Assembly: GCF_005503535.1 (NCBI RefSeq)
Contig: NZ_SCNN01000001.1
Location: 558,001 to 622,000 of the forward strand
Reading direction: 5' to 3'
Origin: Mesorhizobium comanense
GTDB lineage: Bacteria; Pseudomonadota; Alphaproteobacteria; Rhizobiales; Rhizobiaceae
DNA: 64,000 nt
This document shows, piece after piece, positions 17,642 through 26,803 of the stretch. Position 1 is the first letter of the stretch. Every line of letters begins with the position of its first letter. Below the pieces are notes generated by a model. That model had not been told where the DNA came from. It did not search any database and worked only from the letters and a program-made list of their open reading frames with translations. Position numbers and translations under genes: made by a program.

Positions 17642-18475
17642 ATGAGCACGCTTCTTGACGTACAGGATTTGCGCGTCACCTTCCCGACCCGCATCGGGCT
17701 GGTCGAGGCCGTGCGCGGCGTCTCCTTCTCGCTCGGCCGCGAGCGGCTGGGCATCGTCGGCGAGAGCGGCTCGGGCAAGTCGCAGACCGGCCGCGCCATC
17801 ATGGGCCTGACGCCGCCACAGGCGAGGATATCGGCGACAAAGTTGACTTTCGACGGCATCGACCTGCTCGCCGCCTCGCCGCGCGAACGCCGGGCACTGC
17901 GCGGCAACCGCATCGCCATGATCCTGCAGGACCCCAAATACTCGCTCGATCCGGTGATGAGCATCGGGCGCCAGATCGTCGAGACTTTGCGCACGCATGA
18001 GAAGGTCTCGAAGGCGCAAGCCCGCGAGCGGGCGCTCGCCATGCTGGAAGCGGTGCAGATCCGCGACCCCAAACGCGTCTTCGACCTGCACCCGCACGAA
18101 GTCTCCGGCGGCATGGGCCAGCGCGCCATGATCGCCATGATGCTGATCGCCGGACCGGAAATGATGATCGCAGACGAGCCGACCTCGGCGCTCGATGTGA
18201 CGGTGCAACTCGAAGTGCTGGGCATTCTCGACCGGCTGGTCAGCCAGCGCGGCATGGGGCTGATCTTCATCTCGCACGATCTGCGCCTGGTCTCTTCTTT
18301 CTGCGACCGGGTGCTCGTCATGTATGCCGGCAAGGTGGTCGAGCAGCTCAAGGCTTCCGAGCTCAGCCAGGCGCAGCACCCCTACACGCGCGGCCTGCTC
18401 AATTGCATGCCCAGGATCGATGCCGACCGGCATCCGCTGCCGGTGCTGGACCGCAAGCCGGAGTGGGCGGCATGA
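17642..18475 (+). CDS. Dipeptide/oligopeptide ABC transporter ATP-binding protein, DppD type
   Basis: 277-residue ATPase. Walker A GESGSGKSQ, Q-loop in MILQDPKYSLDPVM, signature VSGGMGQRAMIA, Walker B MMIADEPTSALD and switch His in IFISHDLRLV. At 277 residues it is shorter than many DppD proteins, which often have a Cys-rich C-terminal tail; here it ends soon after YTRGLLNCMPRID. The start at 17642 follows the permease stop by 10 bases. The signature Ser-Gly-Gly-Met is a common variant in the DppD partner. Confidence 0.93.
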   Translation: MSTLLDVQDLRVTFPTRIGLVEAVRGVSFSLGRERLGIVGESGSGKSQTGRAIMGLTPPQARISATKLTFDGIDLLAASPRERRALRGNRIAMILQDPKYSLDPVMSIGRQIVETLRTHEKVSKAQARERALAMLEAVQIRDPKRVFDLHPHEVSGGMGQRAMIAMMLIAGPEMMIADEPTSALDVTVQLEVLGILDRLVSQRGMGLIFISHDLRLVSSFCDRVLVMYAGKVVEQLKASELSQAQHPYTRGLLNCMPRIDADRHPLPVLDRKPEWAA

Positions 18476-19221
18476 CATCAGCGATATCAGTCGACAGGCT
18501 GGAAGTGATCTTCGACCGCTTTCGCGCGTTGAAGGGTGTCAGCCTCGATGTCGAGCCCGGCGAATCCTTCGGGCTGGTCGGCGAGAGCGGTTCCGGCAAG
18601 TCGACGCTGCTCAGGGCGATCGTCGGCCTCGCACCGGTTGCCTCGGGCAGCATCGCCGTCAATGGCAAGACGCTCGGGCCGCGCCGCGACAAGGCGTTCT
18701 ACCGGGAAGTGCAGATGGTCTTCCAGGACCCCTACGGCTCGCTGCATCCGCGCCAGACCGTCGATCGCCTCCTGCAGGAGCCGCTTGCCATTCACGGTTT
18801 CGCCGACAGCGAAAAACGCATCGAGCGGGCGCTGGACGAGGTCGGCCTCGGCAAGGGCTTCCGCTTCCGCTACGCGCATCAACTGTCGGGCGGCCAGCGC
18901 CAGCGCGTGGCGATCGCGCGGGCACTGATCCTCGAGCCCTCGATCCTGCTGCTCGACGAACCGACCTCGGCGCTCGATGCCTCGGTCCAGGCCGAAGTGC
19001 TGAACCTCCTGGAAGAGGTGCGCCGCCGCCGCAAGCTCACCTTCCTGATGGTCAGCCACGACCTCGCCATCATCACCCACATGTGCGGGCGGCTGATGGT
19101 GATGCAAGGCGGCGAAGCGGTGGAGAATCTGGCAGCGAACGACCTCGTCGAGCGCCGCGTGACCAAGGATTATACGCGCAACCTGCTCAAGGCGAGCGAG
19201 GGGTTTGTGAGAACCACTTGA
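18472..19221 (+). CDS. Dipeptide/oligopeptide ABC transporter ATP-binding protein, DppF type
   Basis: 249-residue ATPase that pairs with the preceding one to energise transport. Walker A GESGSGKST, Q-loop MVFQDPYGSLHPRQTVD, canonical signature LSGGQRQRVAIA, Walker B LLLDEPTSALDASVQAE and MVSHDLAI. The ATG overlaps the upstream stop (ATGA). It completes a full five-gene peptide importer (SBP, two permeases, two ATPases). No terminator is evident before the small gene that follows. Confidence 0.93.
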   Translation: MTSAISVDRLEVIFDRFRALKGVSLDVEPGESFGLVGESGSGKSTLLRAIVGLAPVASGSIAVNGKTLGPRRDKAFYREVQMVFQDPYGSLHPRQTVDRLLQEPLAIHGFADSEKRIERALDEVGLGKGFRFRYAHQLSGGQRQRVAIARALILEPSILLLDEPTSALDASVQAEVLNLLEEVRRRRKLTFLMVSHDLAIITHMCGRLMVMQGGEAVENLAANDLVERRVTKDYTRNLLKASEGFVRTT

Positions 19222-19272
19222 ATACCGTTCTCTTTCTCGTGCGCAGAACCAACCAATTTTCAGAGGATTCCC

Positions 19273-19587
19273 ATGGAGAACTGGGCGTTTTCAGATCCAC
19301 CCAATGTCGCGGTGTTTGTGGATCGGGGCATAGTTACCCGAGGCGATTGGATCGCATATGTCTCGCATGACGATGACGACGGCAGCTGGCAATTTCACAA
19401 TAGCGGGGCAGGCCCTGTGGACGATGGTGATATAATGGTCGTCAGCTTGCAAAACGTTGTGAAGCGGGATGAAAGCATTTCAGCTTTGGCCGACTTGCCG
19501 GAAGGCTGGCATGCTTGGCGCAACTCAAAATCATCGCCTTGGCAACGCGCCAAATCACGCCCTGCACCCTCCAACGACAACGAGTGA
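19273..19587 (+). CDS. Small DUF2185-like protein
   Basis: 104-residue acidic soluble protein. The central pattern AYVSHDDDDGSWQFH, then VVSLQNVVKRDESISALADLPEGWHAWR, resembles the DUF2185 domain, some members of which were classed as immunity proteins of toxin systems; here no toxin gene is adjacent. No signal peptide. It follows the transporter by 51 bases and converges on the RND pump gene with only 12 bases between them. Local base composition is lower in GC than its neighbours, which may mean recent acquisition. The role is unknown. Confidence 0.7.
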   Translation: MENWAFSDPPNVAVFVDRGIVTRGDWIAYVSHDDDDGSWQFHNSGAGPVDDGDIMVVSLQNVVKRDESISALADLPEGWHAWRNSKSSPWQRAKSRPAPSNDNE

Positions 19588-19599
19588 TGCCGCAGGCAC

Positions 19600-22500
19600 C
19601 TAAGTCGAACTTTGCGCCAGTTCGCCTTTCTCTGCGACGGATAGTTCGCCACCTTCCTTCGGTTCCTTGATCCTGAACCACGTCACATAAAGCGCAGGCA
19701 GGAACAGCAGCGTGATCGCCGTGCCGGCGATGATGCCGCCCATCATGGCGTAGGCCATCGGCCCCCAGAACACTTCTCGCGCGATCGGGATCAGCGCCAG
19801 ACTGGCGGCCGCCGCCGTCAGCGCGATCGGCCGCATGCGGTGTTCGGTGGCCTCGATGACCGCTATCCAACGGTCCTTGCCCTCGCGCACGAGATCCTCG
19901 ATCTGCACGATCAGGATCACCGAATTGCGGATCAGGATGCCGATCAGCGCCAGTACGCCGAGGATGGCGACGAAGCCGAGCGGCGCGCCGCTCGGCACCA
20001 GGGCCGCCACCACGCCGATCAGGCCGAGCGGAGCAACCGCCACCACCAGGAACAGCCGCTGGAAGCTCTGCAACTGCACCATCAGGATGGTCGCCATGAC
20101 GAACAGCATCAGCGGCACCACGGCGGCGATCGGCCCCTGGCTCTTGCCGCTTTCCTCCACCGAACCGGCCGTCTCGATGGAATAGCCCGGCGGCAACTTG
20201 GCGATGAAGGCCTCGACCGACGGTTTCAGCTCGTTGACGACGGTGGCAGGCAGCACGTCGCCGACCAGCCCGGCGCGTACTGTGATGGTCGGGATGCGGT
20301 CGCGCCGCCACACCGTGGGCTGTTCGAGGTCGTAGCGGAAATTGGCGACCGCGGCGAGCGGGATCGCCTCGCCGGTGCTGGTCGGGAGCTGCATGTTCTG
20401 CAGCGTCTCGATCGAGCCGCGCTCGGCATCGCGCGAGCGCGCCACGACGTTGATGAGATAGGTCGCGTCGCGCACCTGCGTGATCGTCGCGCCGCCCACC
20501 GTGCTGTTCAGTGCGCTGGCGATGTCGGAGGACGTGATGCCGAGCTGGCGCGCCTTGTCCTGCAGCACGTCTACCCTGAGCACCCGCTGCGGCTCGTTCC
20601 AGTCGAAGGTCGGCGCGGCAAGCTTCGGATTGGCCGAGATGATGCCGGCGAATTGCTGCGCCAGTTCCCGCACGGTCTGAATGTCGGGACCGCCGACGCG
20701 GTACTGCACGGGGCGGCCGACCGGCGGCCCGAGCTCGAGCGGCTTGACGAAGGCGTCGGTGCCGACGAATTCTTCGCGCAGCAGCTTCTCCAGCGCCGGC
20801 TTCACCCGGTTGCGCGCCTCTATGCTCTTGGTGACGATGACGGTCTGGCCGAAATAGGGATTGGCCGGCTGCACGTCATAGGCCAGCACGAAGCGAACCG
20901 CGCCCTGGCCTATGTAGGACGAGAAGTGGTCGATGTCGGGATTGCCGACCAGCGCGCGCTGCTCGAAGCGCTCCATCTGGTCGCGCGTTTCGGCAATCGA
21001 GGAATTCTGCGGCAGGTTCCAGTCGACGATCAGTTCCGGCCGGTCGGAAGGCGGGAAGAACTGCTGCTGGACGAGGCCGAAGCCGGCGATCGAGGCGGCG
21101 AAGAGGAGCACCGTCACGATGATCGTCAGCCAATGGCGGCGCACGGACAGGACCAGTATGCGCCGGAACAGCGCGGTGAAGCGTCCCGGCTGGTCGTGAT
21201 GCTTGGTCTTCATCGTCGCCGGCAGGATGGTGACGCCGAGCAGCGGCGCGAACAGCACCGCCACGATCCACGACACCAGCAGCGAGACGGCGATGACGAC
21301 GAACAGCGTGAATGTGTATTCGCCGGCAGCGCTCGAGTTGAGGCCGATCGGAATGAAGCCGGCCACCGTCACCAGCGTGCCGGTCAGCATCGGGAAGGCG
21401 GTCGATGTGTAGACATAGGTTGCCGCCTTGCGCAGGCTGTCGCCGACCTCCAGCCGCGCCACCATCATCTCCACCGCGATCATCGCATCGTCGACGAGAA
21501 GACCGAGCGCGATGATCAGTGCGCCAAGCGAAATGCGCTGCAGCGAGATGCCGAGATATTCCATGACCGTGAAGGTGATGGCCAATACAAGCGGGATCGA
21601 CAGCGCCACCACGAAACCGGCGCGCATGCCGAGGCTGATGAACGACACCGCCAGGACGATGGCGACGGCCTCGAACAGCGCGCGCGTGAAGCCCGAGACG
21701 GCCTCTTCGACGATGACGGGCTGGTCGGCGACCAGATGCACGCCGACACCGACCGGCAGGTCGGCAAGCACCTTGTTCATCTCGTCGTGCAGGGCTTCGC
21801 CGAACTGCAGGAGGTTGGCGTTGGGCTTCATGCCGATGGCGAGCCCGATCGCGTCCTGGCCGTTGAAACGGAACAGCGCCGTCGGCGGATCCGCATAGCC
21901 GCGCGTGATCGTCGCCACGTCGCTCAGCCTGAAGAAGCGGTCGTTGACGCGCAGGTTGATGGCGCGCAGGCTTTCCTCTGATGTGAACTGGCCGCCGACC
22001 CGCACGCTGATGCGTTCGGGTCCGGACTGGATGACGCCCGAAGGCGTGATGGCATTCTGCGCCTGCAGGCTGGCGACGATCTGCTGCTGGTTGAGGCCGA
22101 GAGCCGCGATCTGGCGCGTCGAGAATTCGAGATAGATCGCCTCGTCCTGCGCGCCGACCAGATCGACCTTGCCGGCGTTGGGCACCGTCAGGATCTTGGT
22201 GCGGACATCCTCGACATAGTCACGCAATTGGCGTGGCGTCAGCCCGTCTGAGGTGAAGGCATAGATGTTGCCGTAGACATCGCCGAAGCGGTCGTTGAAG
22301 AACGGCCCCTGGACGCCTTGCGGAAACTGCGCCTTGATGTCGTTGACCATATTGCGCACCTGAAGCCAGTTGGGCACGACGTCGCGCGCCTTGGTGGTGT
22401 CCTTCAGGTTGACGAAGATGACGGTCTGGCCGGCTGTCGTGACCGATTTGGTGTAGTCCAGGCTGTCGAGTTCCTCGAGCTTCTTCTCGATGCGGTCGGT

Positions 22501-22698
22501 AACCTGTTGCACGGTCTCCTTCACCGAGGCGCCGGGCCAGTTGGCCTGGATGATCATCGTCTTGATGGTGAAGGCCGGGTCTTCTTCGCGGCCGAGATTG
22601 AGGTAGGAGAACACGCCGGCCACCACGAAGACCAGCATGAAATACCAGACCATGGAGCGGTGGTTGAGCGCCCAGTCGGAGAGATTGAAGCCTTTCAT
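19600..22698 (-). CDS. RND family efflux pump, inner-membrane transporter
   Basis: 1032-residue proton-driven exporter of the AcrB/MexB superfamily. Starts MKGFNLSDWALNHRSMVWYFMLVFVVAGVFSYLNLGREEDPAF, the typical first membrane helix of the group close to TriC and the DUF-like HAE pumps; further landmarks are GLLVDDAMIAVEMMV in the helix that carries the proton-relay acidic residues, PERISVRVGG in a periplasmic loop and a second duplicated half with ILIRNSVILI. The start ATG overlaps the stop of the upstream adaptor gene by 4 bases. It is the last gene of an adaptor-adaptor-pump operon; no outer-membrane factor gene is present in the window. Confidence 0.93.
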   Translation of the reverse strand: MKGFNLSDWALNHRSMVWYFMLVFVVAGVFSYLNLGREEDPAFTIKTMIIQANWPGASVKETVQQVTDRIEKKLEELDSLDYTKSVTTAGQTVIFVNLKDTTKARDVVPNWLQVRNMVNDIKAQFPQGVQGPFFNDRFGDVYGNIYAFTSDGLTPRQLRDYVEDVRTKILTVPNAGKVDLVGAQDEAIYLEFSTRQIAALGLNQQQIVASLQAQNAITPSGVIQSGPERISVRVGGQFTSEESLRAINLRVNDRFFRLSDVATITRGYADPPTALFRFNGQDAIGLAIGMKPNANLLQFGEALHDEMNKVLADLPVGVGVHLVADQPVIVEEAVSGFTRALFEAVAIVLAVSFISLGMRAGFVVALSIPLVLAITFTVMEYLGISLQRISLGALIIALGLLVDDAMIAVEMMVARLEVGDSLRKAATYVYTSTAFPMLTGTLVTVAGFIPIGLNSSAAGEYTFTLFVVIAVSLLVSWIVAVLFAPLLGVTILPATMKTKHHDQPGRFTALFRRILVLSVRRHWLTIIVTVLLFAASIAGFGLVQQQFFPPSDRPELIVDWNLPQNSSIAETRDQMERFEQRALVGNPDIDHFSSYIGQGAVRFVLAYDVQPANPYFGQTVIVTKSIEARNRVKPALEKLLREEFVGTDAFVKPLELGPPVGRPVQYRVGGPDIQTVRELAQQFAGIISANPKLAAPTFDWNEPQRVLRVDVLQDKARQLGITSSDIASALNSTVGGATITQVRDATYLINVVARSRDAERGSIETLQNMQLPTSTGEAIPLAAVANFRYDLEQPTVWRRDRIPTITVRAGLVGDVLPATVVNELKPSVEAFIAKLPPGYSIETAGSVEESGKSQGPIAAVVPLMLFVMATILMVQLQSFQRLFLVVAVAPLGLIGVVAALVPSGAPLGFVAILGVLALIGILIRNSVILIVQIEDLVREGKDRWIAVIEATEHRMRPIALTAAAASLALIPIAREVFWGPMAYAMMGGIIAGTAITLLFLPALYVTWFRIKEPKEGGELSVAEKGELAQSST

Positions 22699-23774
22699 GA
22701 GGCCCCTCCCTCGGGCACTTTCACCTTCTGTCCCTCACTCAGGCTGTGGACGCCCGCGGTGACGACGCGCATGCCGGCCTCCAGCCCCTGCGCCACCGTG
22801 AAAGTGCCGCCATTCTTCGCCGCGACAGTGATGTCGCGCGTGCTTACGCTCGATGTCTGCGGATCGACGATCCACACCTTGGCCGAGCCGTCCTTTTCGA
22901 GCAGTGCGGACATCGGCAGTTCGATCGTGGGCGTGACCTTGGTCATGCGGGTGGCTGTCACCGTCGAGCCCAGCCTGAAGGCCTGCGGCGGATCGGTCAG
23001 GGTCAGCTTCACGCGGCGTGTGCGGGTCGAGCCTTCGGCTTGCGGCGCGATCTCGCGCAGCTTGGCCTCGGTCTGGATCGTTGGTAGCGATTGCAGGATG
23101 ACCTCGAACGGCGTGCCGACCGGGAGATCGTCGGTCAGCTGGTCTGGAATGTCGACCACCGCTTCGCGCAGGTCCGAGCGCGCCACGGTGACGACCGTCT
23201 GGCCAGCCGAGACCGTTTGCCCGACCTCGGCGCCGACAGCGGTGACGACGCCGTCGAAATCGGAAAACAGCCTGGCATAGCCCAATTGCTCCTGCGACTT
23301 GGCCAGTGAAGCCTTTGCTCGCTCGACGCTGGCTTCGGCTGCCTTGCGTGCCTGTTGTGCGGCGTCGAATGTCGATTGCGGCGTGTTGGCCGAGGCAAGC
23401 AACTGGCGTTGCCGCTCCTCGCTGGCGGCGGCATTGGCGAACTGGGCCTCCGCGTTGGAGAGCTCCGCCTTGGCTGCCTGGACGGCCAGCTCCAGCGCGG
23501 TCGGATCGAGTGCCGCGATCGTCGTGCCCTTGCTGACGAGATCGCCGACCTTGACGTCGCGCGAGACGACACGGCCGAGCAGCCTGAAGGCAAGGTCGGC
23601 GCTGACCTGTGGCTCGACGGATCCGGCAAAGCCGAAGGTCTGGGTGGTACGCGGCTCGACCACGACCGAAAGCACCGGGCGGATGATCTCCGGCGGCTTT
23701 TCGTCCGACTTCGAACAGGCGGCAAGCGCGCCAAGAGCGGCAAGGCCAAGCAGCATCGAGGGCAGCCGGTTCAT
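22695..23774 (-). CDS. RND efflux periplasmic adaptor (membrane fusion protein), second
   Basis: 359-residue lipoprotein of the HlyD/AcrA adaptor family. Signal with lipobox LAAC (MLLGLAALGALAACS). Domains in order: barrel-sandwich half (FRLLGRVVSRDVKVGDLVSKGTTIAALD), a coiled-coil hairpin rich in Ala/Glu/Gln (residues about 90-165), the second lipoyl half (FSDFDGVVTAVGAEVGQTVSAGQTVVTVA) and a beta-barrel. It links the pump to an outer-membrane channel. It overlaps both neighbours by 4 bases, so three genes are translationally coupled. It differs clearly from the first adaptor and is not a recent duplicate. Confidence 0.92.
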   Translation of the reverse strand: MNRLPSMLLGLAALGALAACSKSDEKPPEIIRPVLSVVVEPRTTQTFGFAGSVEPQVSADLAFRLLGRVVSRDVKVGDLVSKGTTIAALDPTALELAVQAAKAELSNAEAQFANAAASEERQRQLLASANTPQSTFDAAQQARKAAEASVERAKASLAKSQEQLGYARLFSDFDGVVTAVGAEVGQTVSAGQTVVTVARSDLREAVVDIPDQLTDDLPVGTPFEVILQSLPTIQTEAKLREIAPQAEGSTRTRRVKLTLTDPPQAFRLGSTVTATRMTKVTPTIELPMSALLEKDGSAKVWIVDPQTSSVSTRDITVAAKNGGTFTVAQGLEAGMRVVTAGVHSLSEGQKVKVPEGGAS

Positions 23775-24904
23775 TGCGCCGCTCCCGATATCTCGACCGT
23801 CTGGCCGGGGCTGAGCAATTGCCCGCCCGCGGTGACCACGCTCTGCCCCTCGTTCAGCCCCTTGGCGATGACGACGGTGCCGGAATCGAAAGCCAGCACC
23901 TCGACCGGCGCCGTCGTCACCGCCTTTGTCGAGGGATCGACGACCCAGACCGCCGGCTTGCCGGCGCTGGATGTCAGCGCCTGCCAGGGCAGCAGGATGG
24001 CCTTCGCCGGCTTGGCGCTGACCGAGCCGATGACGGCCGCCCCCAGCGGCATGCCGGCGGGCGTGTCGGGAATGCCGACCTTGACCCGTATCGAACCGGA
24101 GGCCTGGTCGACCGCCGGCGAGATTTCGCGCACCTTGCCCGTCGCCCTGACCTGCGGATCCGACAACAGCGTGATCGTCACCGCCGGCGACGCCGGCGTC
24201 TTGGCGACAAGCGTTTCCTGCACGTTGAACACCGCGTCGCGGTCGCCGTCCTCGGCGACGGTGAAGACGGTCTGCGCGGCCTGCACCACCTGTCCAGCTT
24301 CGACCTGGCGGGCAGTGATGACGCCCGGGGCACCTGCCGTAAGCTCCGTGAAGGACAGGTTCTGCTGTGCGTTGGCGAGCGCGCTCTGCGCGGCATCGAC
24401 GCTGCCTTGCGCCACTTTCAGCGCCTGGTCGGCCGAATCATAGTCGCGCCTTGTGGTAAAGCCTTGCGCGAGCAGCGTCTTCTGCCGCTCGAAAGTGGCC
24501 GCGGCCTGGGTCAGTTGCGCCTGCGCGGCATCGAGATCGGCCTGTGCCGAGCGCAGATCGGATTCCTGTTCCTGCGGGTCGATCCTGGCAAGCACAGCGC
24601 CCTTGTCGACATGCTGGCCGATATCGACGAGCCGCTCGGCGACGCGGCCGCCGACCCGGAACGAGAGATTGTTCAGCGTGCGCGCCGCGATCACCCCGGT
24701 CAGCGAGGTTCGCGGGGCATAGTCGGCCACCGCCACCGTTTCGGTGCGCACCATGATCGGCAGTTTCTTGGCCACGGCTTCCTGCTTCTGGCAACCGGCC
24801 AGCAGCAACAGCGCCACACAGGCGCACATTGCGATCGGAAAGGGCAAAAGGCGGGAGGTTCTGACGGATGGCGGCGAGACGGACGATGTCGCGTACCTGC
24901 TCAT
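23771..24904 (-). CDS. RND efflux periplasmic adaptor (membrane fusion protein), first
   Basis: 377-residue HlyD/AcrA-type adaptor. A long N-terminus leads to the lipoprotein signal CACVALLLLAGC. Lipoyl halves are SFRVGGRVAERLVDIGQHVDKGAVLARIDPQEQ and LTAGAPGVITARQVEAGQVVQAAQTVFTVAEDGDRDAVFNV; an Ala/Gln-rich coiled-coil hairpin lies between them. The start is not certain: a Met near residue 26 (MCACV) would still leave the lipobox. It is the first gene of the efflux operon, divergent from gabT across a 241-base gap with two palindromes. Confidence 0.9.
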   Translation of the reverse strand: MSRYATSSVSPPSVRTSRLLPFPIAMCACVALLLLAGCQKQEAVAKKLPIMVRTETVAVADYAPRTSLTGVIAARTLNNLSFRVGGRVAERLVDIGQHVDKGAVLARIDPQEQESDLRSAQADLDAAQAQLTQAAATFERQKTLLAQGFTTRRDYDSADQALKVAQGSVDAAQSALANAQQNLSFTELTAGAPGVITARQVEAGQVVQAAQTVFTVAEDGDRDAVFNVQETLVAKTPASPAVTITLLSDPQVRATGKVREISPAVDQASGSIRVKVGIPDTPAGMPLGAAVIGSVSAKPAKAILLPWQALTSSAGKPAVWVVDPSTKAVTTAPVEVLAFDSGTVVIAKGLNEGQSVVTAGGQLLSPGQTVEISGAAQ

Positions 24905-24951
24905 GGACTCCCCCAGCCGCGGGCTTCTCGCTGGTCGCGATGCCTCGCGAA

Positions 24952-25004
24952 TATCCTGAGGATAATCGATCCCGGGAAAAAGGAAACCGTTCTCGTACGC
25001 GTAC
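24952..25004. promoter_or_regulatory. Two short palindromes between the efflux operon and gabT
   Basis: TATCC-TGA-GGATA (24952-24964) and the perfect 10-base palindrome GTACGCGTAC (24995-25004) lie 48-100 bases upstream of the first adaptor gene, in the divergent gap with gabT. Such sites are often operators for TetR- or MarR-type repressors of RND pumps, but no regulator gene is adjacent. The rest of the 241-base gap shows no gene. Confidence 0.35.
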
Positions 25005-25145
25005 CGCCCGACTGGTTAAGGCGGGATCGCCGTCAGGCCCAATCGACCCGGCGATGGTGCCGGCTTGAGGAAAATCTGAAATAAGGCCAGAAGGGCACTC
25101 AATACCGTCAAACCAGAACGGGCGCCGGCCCGAAGAGGGATTACC

Positions 25146-26423
25146 ATGAAGAATTCAGCCATTTCCGAACGCAAGAACCAGTCGATCTCACGCGGCGTCG
25201 GCATGACCACGCAGATTTATGCCGACCGGGCTGAAAATTCGGAAATCTGGGATGTCGAAGGCCGCCGCTACATCGACTTCTCCTCGGGCATCGCCGTCGT
25301 CAACACCGGCCACCGCCACCCCAAGGTGATCGAGGCGGTCAAGGCGCAGCTCGACCGCTTCACACACACCTGCCACCAGGTCGTGCCTTATGAAAGCTAT
25401 GTGCGGCTGGCAGAACGGCTCAACGCCATGCTGCCGGGCAAGTTCGAGAAGAAGACCATCTTCGTCACCACCGGCGCCGAAGCCGTCGAGAACGCCATCA
25501 AGATCGCCCGCAACGCCACTGGCCGCCAGGCCGTGATCGCATTCGGCGGCGGTTTCCACGGCCGCACCTTCATGGGCATGGCGCTGACCGGCAAGGTCGT
25601 CCCCTACAAGGTCGGCTTCGGCGCCATGCCGGGCGACGTCTACCACGTGCCGTTCCCGGTTTCCCTGCACGGTGTCTCTGTCGCCGATTCGCTTGCCGCG
25701 CTCGACAAGCTGTTCAAGGCCGATGTCGATCCGGCCCGCGTCGCCGCCATCATCATCGAGCCGGTCCAGGGCGAGGGTGGCTTCTACGACGCGCCGCGTG
25801 AACTTCTCACCGCGCTGCGCAAGCTCTGCGACCAGCACGGCATGCTGCTCATCGCCGACGAGGTGCAGACCGGCTTTGCCCGCACGGGCAAGATGTTCGC
25901 CATGGACCACCATGAGGTGGCCGCCGACATCACCACCATGGCCAAGAGCCTGGCCGGCGGCTTCCCGCTGTCGGCTGTCACCGGCCGCGCCGAGATCATG
26001 GATGCGCCTGGTCCCGGCGGGCTCGGCGGCACCTATGGCGGCAGCCCGATCGGCGTCGCCGCCGCGCATGCCGTTCTCGACGTGATCGAAGACGAAAAGC
26101 TGTGCGACCGCGCCAACACGCTCGGCGCGCGGCTGAAGCAGCGCCTGGAGTCGATTCGCGATGACGTGCCCGAGATCGTCGACATCCGCGGCCTCGGCTT
26201 CATGAACGCCGTCGAGTTCAACGACGTCAAGAAGGGCCTGCCGTCGGCCGAGATCGCCAATGCCATCCGCTTGAAGGCGCTCGACAAGGGCCTGATCCTG
26301 CTGACCTGCGGCGTCTACGGCAACGTCATCCGCTTCCTGGCGCCGATCACCATCCAGGACGGGGTCATGAACGAGGCGCTCGACATTCTGGAAAGCTCGA
26401 TCCGCGAAGTCTGCGCTGCCTGA
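25146..26423 (+). CDS. gabT: 4-aminobutyrate--2-oxoglutarate aminotransferase
   Basis: Class III PLP-dependent aminotransferase of 425 residues that moves the amino group of GABA to 2-oxoglutarate, giving succinate semialdehyde. Landmarks: WDVEGRRYIDFSSGIAVVNTGHRHP, TTGAEAVENAIKIAR, FGGGFHGRT, IIEPVQGEGGF, the LLIADEVQTGFARTG cofactor-binding segment and the PLP Lys267 in TMAKSLAGGFPLS. The GabT-type N-terminus argues for GABA, but related omega-amino acids cannot be excluded. No succinate semialdehyde dehydrogenase gene is adjacent. Confidence 0.9.
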   Translation: MKNSAISERKNQSISRGVGMTTQIYADRAENSEIWDVEGRRYIDFSSGIAVVNTGHRHPKVIEAVKAQLDRFTHTCHQVVPYESYVRLAERLNAMLPGKFEKKTIFVTTGAEAVENAIKIARNATGRQAVIAFGGGFHGRTFMGMALTGKVVPYKVGFGAMPGDVYHVPFPVSLHGVSVADSLAALDKLFKADVDPARVAAIIIEPVQGEGGFYDAPRELLTALRKLCDQHGMLLIADEVQTGFARTGKMFAMDHHEVAADITTMAKSLAGGFPLSAVTGRAEIMDAPGPGGLGGTYGGSPIGVAAAHAVLDVIEDEKLCDRANTLGARLKQRLESIRDDVPEIVDIRGLGFMNAVEFNDVKKGLPSAEIANAIRLKALDKGLILLTCGVYGNVIRFLAPITIQDGVMNEALDILESSIREVCAA

Positions 26424-26440
26424 TTGGACGTCGCCCAATT

Positions 26441-26478
26441 TTCCTGACGACCTGGCCTCAAACGGGTGCCGTCAGGAA
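26441..26478. terminator. Inverted repeat between convergent gabT and parE
   Basis: TTCCTGACG (26441-26449) and CGTCAGGAA (26470-26478) form a 9-base-pair stem with a 20-base loop, flanked by AATTTT on the left and TTTGG on the right. It lies between the gabT stop and overlaps the parE stop codon, so it could terminate both transcripts. The loop is long, so this is only a moderate terminator candidate. Confidence 0.45.
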
Positions 26479-26798
26479 TTTGGATTCTGTAGCCAGGCGG
26501 GAATGTCCCGCTTGGCGTGCAGCACCCGCCACACATCGATATGGTCGAGCTGCTCCAGATAGAAGACCAGATATGGATAGCGCTCGAGTTGCACGCTGCG
26601 CAGACTCGGCAATCCAATTTCGTAGGCAAATCGAAGAGAGCCAAATCCCGGATGGCTTGCTATTAACTTGTAGGCGTTTTGAAGTTCCTCAACGTAGCCC
26701 AATGCCACATGCGAACCAACTTCGCGCACATAGTAGTCAACAGCGTCCTCAATATCCCGTAGAGCAAGACTTCGAGGAATAATCGCCTTTGTGGCCAC
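26472..26798 (-). CDS. parE: ParE/RelE-family toxin
   Basis: 108-residue toxin of the RelE/ParE fold. Starts MATKAIIPRSLALRDIEDAVDYYV; the core SHPGFGSLRFAYEIGLPSLRSVQLERYPYLVFYLEQLDHIDVWRVLHAKRDIPAWL carries the family's Arg residues and the VxRVLHxxRDI ending. The family includes gyrase inhibitors (ParE) and ribosome-dependent RNases (RelE); its pairing with a ParD-type antitoxin favours ParE. The gene begins 5 bases after the antitoxin stop. Confidence 0.9.
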   Translation of the reverse strand: MATKAIIPRSLALRDIEDAVDYYVREVGSHVALGYVEELQNAYKLIASHPGFGSLRFAYEIGLPSLRSVQLERYPYLVFYLEQLDHIDVWRVLHAKRDIPAWLQNPNS

Positions 26799-26803
26799 TT
26801 GAA

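Noticed and set aside
19840-21981. 713-residue open frame on the plus strand
   Set aside because: It lies wholly antisense to the RND pump; the sequence is His/Asp/Arg-rich with no domain.
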